A DNA stretch of 64,000 nt from Gigantopelta aegis (lineage: Eukaryota; Mollusca; Gastropoda; Neomphalida; Peltospiridae), in assembly GCF_016097555.1 (NCBI RefSeq), contig NC_054704.1:45740016-45804015 (forward strand). The letters run 5' to 3'. Each line of letters begins with the position of its first letter. The first letter of the stretch is position 1. The translations under genes were made by a program, and so were the position numbers. Of this stretch, positions 25,901-36,649 are shown piece after piece. Under the pieces are notes generated by a model. That model saw nothing but the letters and a program-made list of their open reading frames with translations, was not told the DNA's origin and did not search any database.

Positions 25901-28900
25901 CTCACAACATATTTCTTGCATTATTAATCACTCACAACATATTTCTTGCATTATTAATCACTCACAACATATTTCTTACATTATTAATCACTCACAACAT
26001 ATTTCAAGATTTTTGTTTTAAGGCCCAGACCCTAGTTTCCACTCGTCAAAATGTACACTTACTTTAGTTAAACTACACACCTGTAACACACCTGGATAAT
26101 GATATAATAGAGAGAAAGTAAAGACTGTGATGTTTAAATGCAGAAATACTGTTTAAAAAATAGGTCAGAGCTTGGCTCGATAACCATTACTTCTCAGAGG
26201 TACAAACATGTTTAGAATTATAAAAAATTTATTTCAAGGTGTTACAAAAAACAGAATGACCAGGAAGTGGATGTATAAAAACGGATATTCTAAGTAATAA
26301 AATGGAAGTAACTTCTAATTTAAATGATCAAAAACAGGTCTAATGGTGAAGAATATGTTGTAGTGTTTACATAGTGTTTAAAAACTAGAGTCTGTCAGTT
26401 TAAAGGATGCTAAAGATATTTATTACTCTATCCCTACACACTTACATTCCAGTGAAAATGAGGCTGTATTCGTCCGTCTGGTGATGAGAAGCTATGTAGT
26501 AGTAGTTGAAGATGCGAATCTGAAACACGCTGTAGTAGGCACAGAAACACAGATAGGCAATGGTCAAGATAGAGGCAAACTGGAAATAAAACAAAAGTCA
26601 ACAAAATTACCTTTTGTGACAAACTGTAATGATTACAATACTTTCATCTCATCAAATAATATTGATACAATCACAATATTATTAAAACAAAAGGCAATCA
26701 AGCCGTTAATGCCGTAGAAAATGAGTGAGGATTAAAATATATGTGTCCATAAAGTACCTCAGCATGTTATCCATCAGTTATATATTCTCCTCCCACTCCT
26801 AAAACATCCATCAAAAGGATTTATTGTAAAAAATATTTGTATGAACATTTTTGTTTTAAAAGTGTATGTCAGTATTAAACCCCTCCCCTTTAGTATATAT
26901 AGTGTTTTCCCTAGCTTGTTTTAGCATGGTGCAGCACCATGCCTCAATAGTCTAGCACCATCTTGCCTTAATCAGCACCATGCTGCCCTGAGATTAAACA
27001 AGCCCATTTCACTAATTAATTCTAAAATTGCTTTTATAAAACACCCAAAAAGGTATTATTAATTAATAAAATATGCCTTTTATATCTTTTGCCATTCATT
27101 TATTATAGCAAGCACATAAATTACATTAATGTTTATTTCAATTAATTTTGGTGTATTATTAATGAAAAACAAGTGCCTCGAAAATGGTGAAAATGCCCCA
27201 AAAAGTGTTTGGTCTACCATGCCTTGCCAAATTTCTAGGGAAATCACTAATACAGGTTGTACGCTCATAAAAATACTAATAATTATAAATGGACCTTTAT
27301 AATAAATCTGATTTAGTACAGTGTAGTAATAAGCTTACCTCTATGTACACATAATCATAGTGTTGCTTGGCAATGTCAATGAAGACAGCAAACAGGGACA
27401 GGACAGGTTTCTTTACAAAGAACAGACATTCAGACCAGACAACCATGAAGGAAAAAATCATCAGAACGATGGAAGCGATCATCATCACCCAAGCGCGAAT
27501 CCGACATTTCCAATACCACTCTGTCAATAGAAAAACAAAACCAGAATGCGTGAAATATTGATGTCACCATTACTTATTTTTAGAAAACCCACCATGACTT
27601 AAAAACTTCAAAATTATATTAACTTTAAGCCCAACAAAAATAAGCATTCTGAGAGTATTGCTAAAGCAATACATGTCTCCTATCGGGCCCAACTTTTTTT
27701 TTTTAATCTCCTAAATTCAAAGGCCATAACTCTGTGGTAAATGAGTAAATTGCCATGAAAGTCAATCTTGATTTGTAACAGTACATAATAAAGCTATACA
27801 ATTTTTTTTAGCTCAATATCTCCAGGTATATTATGAAAAAAACATCTGTAACATAGAGAAAAAACCAAGCAGGCGAGCAGGCAGACAGAAGGACAAAAAT
27901 AAAACCTATAGTTCCCTCTGGTTGGAATGGCAGTGGACTAATAAGTATCCTCCAAACTTATTCAATAAAACTAAGATTAATATTTAATATTCTATCAAAC
28001 TCATATTGAAATCATTTCTTAAACTGACCTTCATGGACAAATTAACTTCCCAGATAGTTTTTTAAATGTACTTTTCTCAATACAACATTAAGAATTTCAC
28101 ACAACACTTTCACTCACCAACTGTTGGGGTGTAAATGGCTCTGAAAACTCCCGAGTAGGAACCGTAACTCCGATGGAAATGTTTGTTGGGGTTGTTGTCA
28201 TTGGCTTCAACATCTTCCAGGTTTTGAGCCTTCTGTATGAGATTGTTCCACTGTATCTGTGTGCGGTTGGCAATCTGCAGACAGCGGATCACCTTCTTGT
28301 GCAGCTTGACCAGGGATTTCTCACTGGCCGTGTCCTGTGGCTGGTCGTATTCCTCGAAGTCGTCCATGTTACCTCGAACCGAGTGGCGCATACTCTCAGG
28401 ACACTTTGTAAGAAAACACATTACTGGTATTGATGAACATATACTTAATAACGAAGGTTTAGCAAATATCTTTATGACGTCTAAATTTGCCATGGTTGAA
28501 TAAACTTAAAAGAAAACCAGGTCCTCCTGTTGTGTTAAGGCAAAGGTTGATGAGTTTATGTTGTTTGTAAATGGCAAACATTTCAGATGTGAATACTAAT
28601 TAATAAAAATAGGTTCATTTATAAATGTTATGCCATTTCTTTTAATATTAGCTAAACTTTCGTTGTTGAGTATATAAATACTCAATACTCATCTCAACTA
28701 GACAAAGTCAGTAGATTCATATTTAACCTTCTAAATACTGGATTAATTTTTGACAAAAACCATGTTGAGGGGGTACAAATTTATAACTTTTACTCATATA
28801 TTTTTATTTTACTTTTTTTTTTTTTTTTTATAAATACATAAAATAATGTTCATATGTGATTTACAATTTTTGACATTTTCGATCAGTTAATGTTGATAAA

Positions 28901-31900
28901 ATCAATAAAGTTGCTTTAAGGTTACTTACGCACATTTGTGGCCATTATTCCCGATAACTGTATTTTTCTTACCAGAATATTTTTTGGAAACAAACTACAA
29001 TTCATATTAAAATATTTCATGATTTTTATAGTTGGTAAAATGCTCAAATTTATTATCAAATTAGCTGTCACAAACAGCTATAAATTCCTAAAAATTACCA
29101 CAACGTTCTGCTATTGTAGTCAAACGAAAATACTTGCTGAAAACTAAAGTGGCCATTATCAAGATTCCTCTTGATCAGTGTTGTTATATTATTATTTAGG
29201 AATACTGTATGTGGTATACAGTGTGTTGGCTTGAGTGACGTTGGGCGAGATATCTTACCTGCAGTAGTTAGAAGGTTAAATAATGAGCAAATGTTTTATA
29301 GGCAAGTACAAATCTGGAATAGTATCTACTATTTATATAACAGCAAGTTAAATGCTAGTTAAAGAAAGTAGTTTACATTTGGTAGAGATCAATGGTTGCA
29401 AATGCCTTTTTTTCAAAAGGTCATCTATATTGTACTATATAACTCCACAGGTTTGTCAATATATATGACTTAGTCATATGTTATAAACTAACAAATACAA
29501 ATTCTGTAACAGAAGGTAAAGTATTACTTTAGCTAGGATGGTATCCATGTGTTTTCTAAGAGGGTGATTATATCGTATCCGCTCGGCAGTCCTTTTAATT
29601 TCCTGCAAAATTAATACAACAAACAATAATACAACTAAAACAGACAATGCACATCCTTATTTAAACATATGACATGCACATACACATATAATGACTAAAA
29701 CAAAGCATTTATTTCTTTTTACTTTATTATGAACAAACGAATGCACAAATGAATGAATAAATAAACAACTGAACAAATGATTATTTTAAAATAATAAAAA
29801 CAAAATTGCGTCTTTACGGCAATCTGACTGGTCCAAAGGTGCTTATTTTTTATTCGTTCATACAACTGTTGGTGAAAATTAAATGGTTCCCCCAACAGCA
29901 TAAATGTTAGACACGTTCCCTTTATTTATATTAAAAAATATAAACTAAACTAAATATTCCTTCCAATATAACTAAATGATCCATAAAAATGCATACAGCA
30001 GCAGCTAGACGAAATGGCGTCGCTTATCAAAATTATGTCATTTACCAAATGACGTCATTAAAAAAAATCACCTGATTCAAATAATAGTGAATGAACGTTT
30101 GCATTCTTATGCGACATATCAATGAAGTTTACATAAACAATACTACAGGTGTATTTAAAGCTAAACAAAATAAATTCAGTTATAATTTAATTATAAGATT
30201 TGACCGAAAAAACAATGTGCACACTTTTGTATGACCCGCTACGCAGATAGTTTTTTTTTTGATTCTTACAAGTTTACATGAACCAAAAAAATAATTGTGG
30301 TCAATTCTTAAATGAATGAATGAATGATAAAATGAATATTTTAAAACACCCTAGTATAATTATAAAAACTACATTCAATTTGACTATCTGGACTAAAGAC
30401 TCAATTTGTTCTTATGAAAGCATATTTTTAAAAATGGTGTTCCCAATATAATAACAATTATGCTGACATCCAGTTAAACTGAACTCACTTCTAAAATATC
30501 TTCCAGAGCTTCTTCTGCTTCAGTTTTCTCTGTACTCAGTTTTGCAATTTTAAAATGTGTTTTTGACAGCTGGTGGCCACGTTTTGCATTATTCCACAGA
30601 CTGCGTGGAACATCCACTAGCCCATATCCAAGCATAAGAACCAGCACGAACAGGCCCCAAGTATTGCTGGCTGTAACTCCAATCACCTTCAACTTGTCAC
30701 TGTTTAATAATAATAAAACAAAATTTAAACTTCAATATATATATGTCACCATTACTGAATGTTTGACATCCAATAGCTGATGATTAATAAATCAATGTGC
30801 TCTAGAGGTGTTGTTAAACAAAACAAACCTTTTTTTTTTGCTTTAAATAGTAGGTGGTGGAATCATTAGGTAAGAAAACCAAGGCCACATTTTACTTTGA
30901 GCTGGTCTTTCCAATGCATCAATTTTATAGACCTGTGAGAGTTTGAATTACAAATTATTTTGTGAATTATTACTTTTAAAATGTTCAGTAAGTTTTCCTT
31001 TTCAGAAATATATTTCCATGCAATAGTCTGAATATATCTTTATTGTACTACATGTACCTTTAGTATACTTTGTAAAAAACTGCACTATTAATATTATAAT
31101 CATAATAAAACCCAGGGATTTATCCAGGATTTTTTGCCAGAGTCCCATGTTGGGATTGGGAAAATTAGCGCAAGTAAATCATAATTAGGATATTTTTTCA
31201 GACCATTGAATAATAAAGTACACCACTGTTAAATTAATTTATTAGAACAGACATAATTAAATATATTAATGGGAATATTTAGCACAGATGTTGGGAATTC
31301 CAGTGCCACTTTCTTTTGGGAGAGGGCCTATGTTCGGATCCATAGAATGCCTGGATAAATCCCTGAAGAAAACTCCCCCAAAAAACTTAGAACTATAATT
31401 CACAATAAATATCCAGCGTTGAGCAATTGTTATTGAAAATTAAAAAATCTGAACTTGTTCAGATCACATCAATATATAAAGAAATAATTGAGAAGAAATA
31501 AAGAAATAAAGGATAAAGATTAAATTATTAGCCTAAGGGTAATTTCTCATGACTCACGCATCAATGTGAAGATCTGGTCTGGCCGCCACATAGATCAGAC
31601 AGACACCAAATATAAGTAAATATGTTCCATAATAAATAGCATTCTCAATCAACGCAGATTTTATTTTCCCAGCAATCGTAAAGTCTCCAGCATTTGAATA
31701 TGACTGCATTAATGGTAAAAACAGCCTGAAATGAGACAGTACATCATATTACAAGTAATATTATACCGGTTATTTATTAAGAATTTTTAAAAACATGAAG
31801 CAATTAAAAGTATGTCTAGAGTAAATTAATTGCCCAAGTTTCTGGTTGTATGAACAAACCTAAACACACACAGTCACACATCTGTACAATACACAAATTA

Positions 31901-34018
31901 GTAACATTTGTTTTTTAAAGGCCACTTTTGAATTTAATTATTGAAAATGACTTGTTTAATATCAAGGCAGCATGACACTGATTAAGGCAAGATGAAACTT
32001 GACTATTCAAGCATGGTGCTGCATCATGCTAAAACAACTTGTCAAGCTAGGGCTCCATTGATACACTAATGACAGAACTACTACAGCTTAAACTATTATA
32101 ATAATGAATTAGAATGAAAATATTTAGTTACCATGTTAGAACTTGTGACGTCCAGTAGACAACGTGCCAAAGTGTTGGCAAAACATGATCAGGAACATGG
32201 CTGGTGGGTACCAAACAACCTGGACGAACTGTATGAGTGGGACTCGTAACTGAAGTATTCTGCAAAACTTGCAAAGACCTTTCTGTGATATTAGAAGATG
32301 TTGATGTCTCTGGAACTTGTGTATTGTTGGAAGGTGTTGTGGGTGTTGTGCTTACAACAATGGAATGATCTTCTAAACACTGACGATAAAAAGTCTGAAA
32401 ACAAACATACAGTAGAAGTCGTTTTAAATCAGTTTAATCTTGTTATACAATAAATCAATCTTTAATGGGGGAGGGGGGAGAGATTAAAAAAAAAAAAAGG
32501 AGAACATTTAAAAAACGATATTTGCCAAATAGTTTTTTTTTTAAATCAGTGATATTTGTATAGTTTTATCTTGAATCATGAACACGAAACGATAAACATG
32601 GAAAAAAAAAAAAAAAAAAAAAATTAATCACATATGATCCAGTGAAAAACCCCACAAATTGTATATATTTTACATAATAGAATAAATAATATAAAAAAGG
32701 AATAAAACTTATGAATTTTAATTCCCATATATGTATAAAAAGTATGAGTATTCAGTACTGTATCTTGAAAATTAATAAAAGATGGCACCGTTGAAGCGTT
32801 TGACAGCCTGAGCTAGCACATGTTTAGACAAAGAGAGTAATTTTGTCATCACTGATTGGATGAAATTTGACCTCTACTGGCTCTTGAGATAACAGTACAT
32901 GTAACTGTTCTGCTTACTCCCACTTGTTAAAAAAACCCAGGTGGAAACCTTTTGTTAATTTTAAAATCCTTTATAATTATTGGATACACTACATTGAACA
33001 GTCAACAATAAATACATTTATAGATTATTTCATTATATATTTTATGCTATTTTAAGCAGTTTCTGAGTTTGTATTGCACAAAAGCCTCTTGCTTCGGACT
33101 AGGACACTCGACCCGACAGAGCTCCGTACACAGGTGTTGACTGTAACCAGTTGCAAATTCTGGGTCCTTTGTTTTAACTGGAGTGTAATACCTTGATGGC
33201 TCTCTAAACCAAGAATGGTGCTATCATTGACATCTGTTTAATCTGTTGACCGACTCAGTGACTTTGACAAATGTCTAGCCTAATGGCAGTTGATTGACAC
33301 TACTGTAGGTCCGACTTCAGGGACTGGCGAACTACTTAGGCAGACTTTAAAATCACAAACGTCTGAAACACCAGCCATATTGACCACTATTTATTTATTA
33401 TTTTAAATCATGCACGAGATACCGATGTCTGGGCTGGCCGGTCCACTTGACCGATAGGAATTTGTTCCAATAATAGAAATGGACAGGTTCTTCGACCGAC
33501 CGACAAAAGTGGGACCGGCAAATGCGCGTTTCTAAAAAATAATTTCGGTCTCAGAGATCGAGAATCGGTACCAGACCGGGAAAAAAGGGCTTTTCCCCAC
33601 CCCTGGTATAGCCCTATGGAATTGAATGGAACAACAGCCAACAGGGGGTATTGGGGGCCTCCCTCAGAAAGAAAATGGGTTAAGTTTAGGGTTAAGAAAA
33701 TCATACAGTAATGACAAATTTTGTCAAAAGGTTATCTTTAAAAAAAACAATCTGCCAAAATATTTAGGTATGGCACCATATCCGTTTTACCCTCTGGCAA
33801 AAACCCTGATTGATCAGAATAAAACAAAAAGTAGAGGCACTTACAGAGGAAACATCCAAAGGCAATATGAAGATGATCATGAAGGAGAAATACCAGGCAA
33901 TGAATGTGGTCAGGGTAACCAGCACCCTCTGTTTTCTAACATCACTGTAGCGATGGAGGACATATGCAGCCAGCAAACACGTACAAATAATTTCCACCAC
34001 AAGAGGCCCAGCACTCAT
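20848..34018 (-). CDS. LMBRD2: LMBR1 domain-containing protein 2, complete
   Basis: Multi-pass membrane protein; the vertebrate protein is reported to affect beta2-adrenergic receptor signalling. Coding exons in reading order: 34018-33845, 32394-32132, 31725-31558, 30699-30489, 29602-29528, 28403-28118, 27520-27339, 26579-26446, 25044-24936, 24052-23851, 21714-21586, 21035-20848; all GT-AG, phases agree, 706 residues (human 695). Landmarks: start [78 protein letters not shown], a coiled-coil-like segment with [103 protein letters not shown], a charged tail and the end GIFDDI. Exon 2 encodes a Ser/Thr-rich loop with three N-glycosylation motifs. TTTCAG acceptors at 34064 or 34072 suggest a non-coding first exon upstream. 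Confidence 0.97.
21978..22365. mobile_element. MITE with perfect 22-bp ends and TTAA-type site
   Basis: AAAGGGACATTCCTGAGTTT and its exact inverse close the element. TTAA overlaps the right end, and TCAA, one change from TTAA, stands at the left. TTAA sites point to piggyBac or Kolobok-type transposases. A left-truncated relative is at 50240-50583 in the same orientation. It lies in the LMBRD2 intron between the exons at 23851 and 21714. Confidence 0.8.
22883..22916. repeat. (TG)n microsatellite
   Basis: An uninterrupted TG dinucleotide run in an LMBRD2 intron. Confidence 0.95.
22945..23246. mobile_element. Dispersed repeat, about 300 bp, copy 1
   Basis: Shares GGCTCCCATTTTTGTAGGGG, GGAAATACATGGTAAAAAGG, GGTTAGCACATTTTG and a cysteine-free 'GCCACCCCTGCC' end with copies at 36408-36610 (same direction) and 53066-53395 (reverse). 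Non-coding and of unknown class. Confidence 0.65.
24172..24312 (+). mobile_element. SINE fragment
   Basis: GCCGATAAAAGACCCTTGCT, AGAGTAACACATAAAATG, AACAGCAGGTTTTTCC and AATATCTAACACTAAGGTG are the diverged body of the SINE family seen at 4905. Confidence 0.5.
24420..24443. repeat. Poly-G run
   Basis: 24 consecutive G after a T-rich stretch; a likely sequencing or slippage hot spot. Confidence 0.9.
24508..24822 (-). mobile_element. Diverged tRNA-derived SINE, reverse
   Basis: CAGAGAGGAAACCTGCTGC, TTATATGCACTTCCCCAT, GGGCACTGGATAGGATGG and the head GCAAGCACTCTACCACTGAA match in reverse the SINE plan of body followed by a tRNA-like end. It lies within an LMBRD2 intron. Confidence 0.65.
25089..25153. 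repeat. Imperfect (TG)n microsatellite
   Basis: TG-rich run with ATG and CG interruptions, 45 bases from an LMBRD2 exon, on the 5' side in gene orientation. Confidence 0.85.
25392..25775 (+). mobile_element. tRNA-derived SINE, full length
   Basis: The head GTGGTTAGGCCATCGGTC (A-box region) and GGGTTCGGATCCCAG (B box) is followed by GACTCCAAAGCCTGAGTGAG, GACCAGTGATCCATAACTGG, AAAGATCCCTTGCTGCTAAT, GCGACAGCGGGTTTCCTCTC and a tail AATAAAACATTTCTTTCTTT. It is nearly identical in plan to 48255-48640. It is antisense to LMBRD2, within an intron. Confidence 0.9.
25817..26005. repeat. 30-bp tandem repeat, six units plus a partial
   Basis: Units of 30 bp start ACATATTTCTTRCATTATTA at 25817, 25847, 25877, 25907, 25937 and 25967, with a partial at 25997. 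They differ at one A/G position. It begins 42 bases after the SINE at 25392-25775. Because 30 is a multiple of three it creates a spurious repetitive open frame. Confidence 0.95.
26901..27248. mobile_element. MITE with AGTGTTTTCCCTAG ends, 348 bp
   Basis: AGTGTTTTCCCTAGCTTG on the left and AATTTCTAGGGAAATCACT on the right are inverted. The body has repeated CAGCACCATG units. A partial relative in the opposite direction lies at 31917-32070. No clear target duplication. Confidence 0.65.
27642..27944 (+). mobile_element. Dispersed 300-bp repeat (CTGAGAGTATTGCTAAAGCA type)
   Basis: Runs from CATTCTGAGAGTATTGCTAA to CCTCTGGTTGG...GACTAATAA, with AGGCCATAACTCTGTGG and AGTAAATTGCCATGAAAGTC inside. 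Other copies: 47827-48117 (same strand) and 44571-44940 (reverse). The tail also carries tracts that read as degraded ATCTGTCCGTCC in reverse. Non-coding, class unknown. Confidence 0.75.
30762..30830 (+). mobile_element. SINE tail fragment
   Basis: GACATCCAATAGCTGATGAT, AATCAATGTGCTCTAGAGGT and GTTGTTAAACAAAACAAACC equal the 3' part of the SINE at 4905-5204. In an LMBRD2 intron, antisense to the gene. Confidence 0.8.
31113..31365. mobile_element. MITE with perfect 16-bp CAGGGATTTATCCAGG ends
   Basis: CAGGGATTTATCCAGG and CCTGGATAAATCCCTG are exact inverses, 253 bp apart end to end. The flanks AATAAAAC (31104-31111) and AAGAAAAC match at 7 of 8 if the left boundary is moved out by one base, which would suit a hAT-type 8-bp site; no 6-bp match is seen here. 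In an LMBRD2 intron. Confidence 0.75.
31917..32070. mobile_element. Partial copy of the TTTCCCTAG-ended MITE
   Basis: In reverse it gives AGCCCTAGCTTGACAAG, TTTTAGCATGATGCAGCACC and CATCTTGCCTTAATCAG, matching 26901-27248. The other end is missing. Confidence 0.6.
32395..33844 (-). other. First coding-region intron of LMBRD2
   Basis: Bounded by the donor at 33844-33839 and the acceptor at 32396-32395. It contains A and T homopolymers at 32484-32500 and 32600-32623. A stretch at 33400-33610 rich in GACCG and GGTCC motifs looks repeat-like but has no defined ends. Confidence 0.6.
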
Positions 34019-34479
34019 TATGTCACTTCAAGTTACGATGTTAACACGAACAACGAGTGAAAGACTGAAAGACTGAAAGACAAAACAAAACGTATTACTA
34101 AAGTGAACAAATGTATACAAAGTGTCAATAATTTATTTTAATCCTTATTCATTTATCCAGTTATGATTCAAGCACAGCAACATGGTCACAATAACATATA
34201 CATATATTTAAAAATTACAGGTACATGTAAAATTAAATATCAAATATCATTAAAACATACTAAATACATAGAGGATTATAATTTATAATAAAACAATTTA
34301 AAATTATGATAAAAGTAAGAAATCCGAGGTTTGCGAAGGATTTTTATACTTTTATCAATGAGTGCTGATAAATTATGATATCACAAGACACGAGGAGGGT
34401 ATTCTTTTTATCATTCTTTTCATTTGTGACAATTGTAAACAATGTCTGTAATGTGTGTTGAATGTCACTGTATTTGGCA

Positions 34480-34530
34480 GCGGTAGACTCGTTAACTAGC
34501 AGAACGACAGTGGCGCGACGTCACTAATGA
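34480..34530 (-). promoter_or_regulatory. Possible LMBRD2 promoter region
   Basis: A local CpG cluster with GGCGCGACGTCACTAA contains a CRE/ATF-like GACGTCA. It lies 460-510 bp upstream of the LMBRD2 start codon, where a non-coding first exon would be expected. No TATA box is evident. Position and motif only. Confidence 0.25.
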
Positions 34531-34574
34531 TAGGTTTAGTGCTGAAACATACACAGTGGTATAACAAAAGAAGT

Positions 34575-34606
34575 GATATCTCCTGGGAGAATATCACAGG
34601 AGATAT
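34575..34606. repeat. 10-bp perfect stem hairpin
   Basis: ATATCTCCTG (34576-34585) pairs exactly with CAGGAGATAT (34597-34606) across an 11-base loop. A third GATATCTCCT follows at about 34626. Confidence 0.6.
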
Positions 34607-35622
34607 TGCAAATTATAGTGCCAGCGATATCTCCTACAAAAGCCTTTAATGGATGATAAACATGGTATATGACGACAATTGTATCATACAGTACATATAG
34701 TTTATGAAATTTATTTGCATAACAGAAATATTTTCTAGGCACTTAGACTTCCAAACTAATGCATTTACACATACACTGTGCATATAGCCAAGGAAATCCA
34801 AATATGCAGTTATTTCCATGTTAGGTTTAGGTACGTGTAATATATAATATTATAATACCAAAGATATTAATGTACATGTACATGTAAATAAAATGCTCTA
34901 AGTGAAAAATAACATTTTCCTATTAAATTACTAAAATTGTAAAGCAAAATAAAAATGTAAAGTATAATTTTTTTTTTTTTAACAAGACATTTAGTTTTTT
35001 AAGTAACATTTGGCAGCTATGCTGTTAACTAGTTTATCACCCATTTTAAAACAAATCTATAAAATTTGGGACATAAACCTGTAGGTGATTCACAGATCAT
35101 ACTTAATATAATTTAAGATTCATACCCTGAACTAGAGATGTGCGGTATCAGTCCTTGGCTTTTGAAAAACCATGGTGAATGAAAAATTGCACACCTCAAA
35201 ATGCTTAGACAAGTGAAAAATCACACTCATCAAAATGCTAAAGCGAGTGAAAACCAAGCATTATTAATTAATGAAGTAATTGGTACATGTAAATGTAGAG
35301 ACATACATGTTGCAAAAATTAATCAATAACCAATAACGTGTTCTTCTAATGTTATATTGTTTGGTTCATTAGTGTAGTCTGACTTTTTTCCCTTACAGGA
35401 ATGGATTTATTCATAGATTTCAGGAGCAGTGCTATAGAAATATAATTATGACATACACTGATGCAGACAATCTGATTTTTTTTTTAATTACAATATATAT
35501 GTATTCAGTTAATAGCAATAACAGAACATGGGTGATGGAATTTTGTTCTTAAATGCCAGTAACTCTTCTTTTTTCTTTTTTTTATCAAAGACAGGCTAAC
35601 TATAGTAATGTTGGAAATAGAA

Positions 35623-36314
35623 TAAAAATTATTTTCGTCGATTATTTCTTACATAATAAACTGACAAGTAAATATTTTGTAAATATCTATTTAATGATAC
35701 TCTACCTAATTTAGCATTTACTTGTTTGGGCTCTCAATGATGTATAAGGTGGTGTTTACATTTGAAATTAAAAGAAAGATGTCAGTAAACAGGTTATTTG
35801 TGCACTTTATTGGAAGAGACTAACATATTTTGGTCAACGTGTCAATTTCATTGCTGTTATGTACAATATGTGAGGGACTATTTCTAATGATGGTTTACCC
35901 CTTTCGAATGTACTTATATTGAATTTATATTCAATAAATATGTTTGTCATAATTCATCATTTATGCTGCAATTTGAAATAATTAGTTAACTTGCAGTTTT
36001 AAATTAAAAGTTTGTTTAAGGGTAAATGAAATTGACACATATGATCAAAATGTGTTATAGTTTGTTCCAATAAAGGTCACAAATTACCTGTTTACTGACA
36101 TCAAAATGTGTTATAGTCTGTTCCAATAAAGGTCACAAATTACCTGTTTACTGACATCTTTATTTTAATTACAAGAGTAAACACCACCTTGTACATCAAT
36201 GAGAGCCCAAACAAGTAAATGCTAAATTAGGTAGAGTATCATTAAATAGATATTTACAAAATATTTACTTGTCAGTTTAACATGAAAGAAATAATTGACG
36301 AAAATCATTTTTAA
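35623..36314. mobile_element. Foldback element with 230-bp inverted arms
   Basis: The left arm 35623-35850 and the right arm 36027-36314 are inverted copies. Landmarks are ATTTTCGTCGATTATTTCTT with AGAAATAATTGACGAAAAT, GGGCTCTCAATGATGTATAA with TACATCAATGAGAGCCC, and GATGTCAGTAAACAGGTTAT with ACCTGTTTACTGACATC. The right arm is longer because a 56-bp unit (CAAAATGTGTTATAG to GTTTACTGACAT) is tandemly doubled at 36045-36156. The 176-bp centre has no coding capacity. It looks like a foldback or large MITE; target duplication not resolved. Confidence 0.8.
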
Positions 36315-36407
36315 TTATCCTCTAATTATTTAAAATTTTGTAATGAGCAAGCAACTCGAATTTCCCAAACTTAATACATACATCTCTCTTAAATCTGCAT
36401 ATCAACA

Positions 36408-36610
36408 TTTATTCATAATTTAGCATTACTACCAAACAGTTATACATGGATTACAACTACTTTTGAAGGTAGAATGACGGAAATACATGGTAAAAAGGTT
36501 TCCGGTTAGCACATTTTGCCCGAATATCTGTATAATTTTTTCCCGAACTTGAGGTTTTGATCCAGGACTAGGAGCATGCCACCCTGTTGTTTCATATTCA
36601 TATGCTTATG
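36408..36610. mobile_element. Dispersed 300-bp repeat, copy 2 (partial)
   Basis: TTTAGCATTACTACCAAACAG, GGAAATACATGGTAAAAAGG and GGTTAGCACATTTTGCCCGA match 22945-23246 and, in reverse, 53066-53395. Confidence 0.6.
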
Positions 36611-36649
36611 ACACACACAGGTTGACATTTTGACAGAGATAGTACCACA

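Noticed and set aside
25741-26067. 108-codon frame with repeating LLITHNIF
   Set aside because: Translation of the 30-bp tandem array; no start context or homology.
28173-28503. Two + strand open frames
   Set aside because: Antisense shadows of the LMBRD2 exon at 28118-28403.
33626-34060. 144-codon + strand open frame
   Set aside because: Overlaps LMBRD2 exon 1 in antisense; the - strand reading is conserved and spliced, this one is not protein-like.
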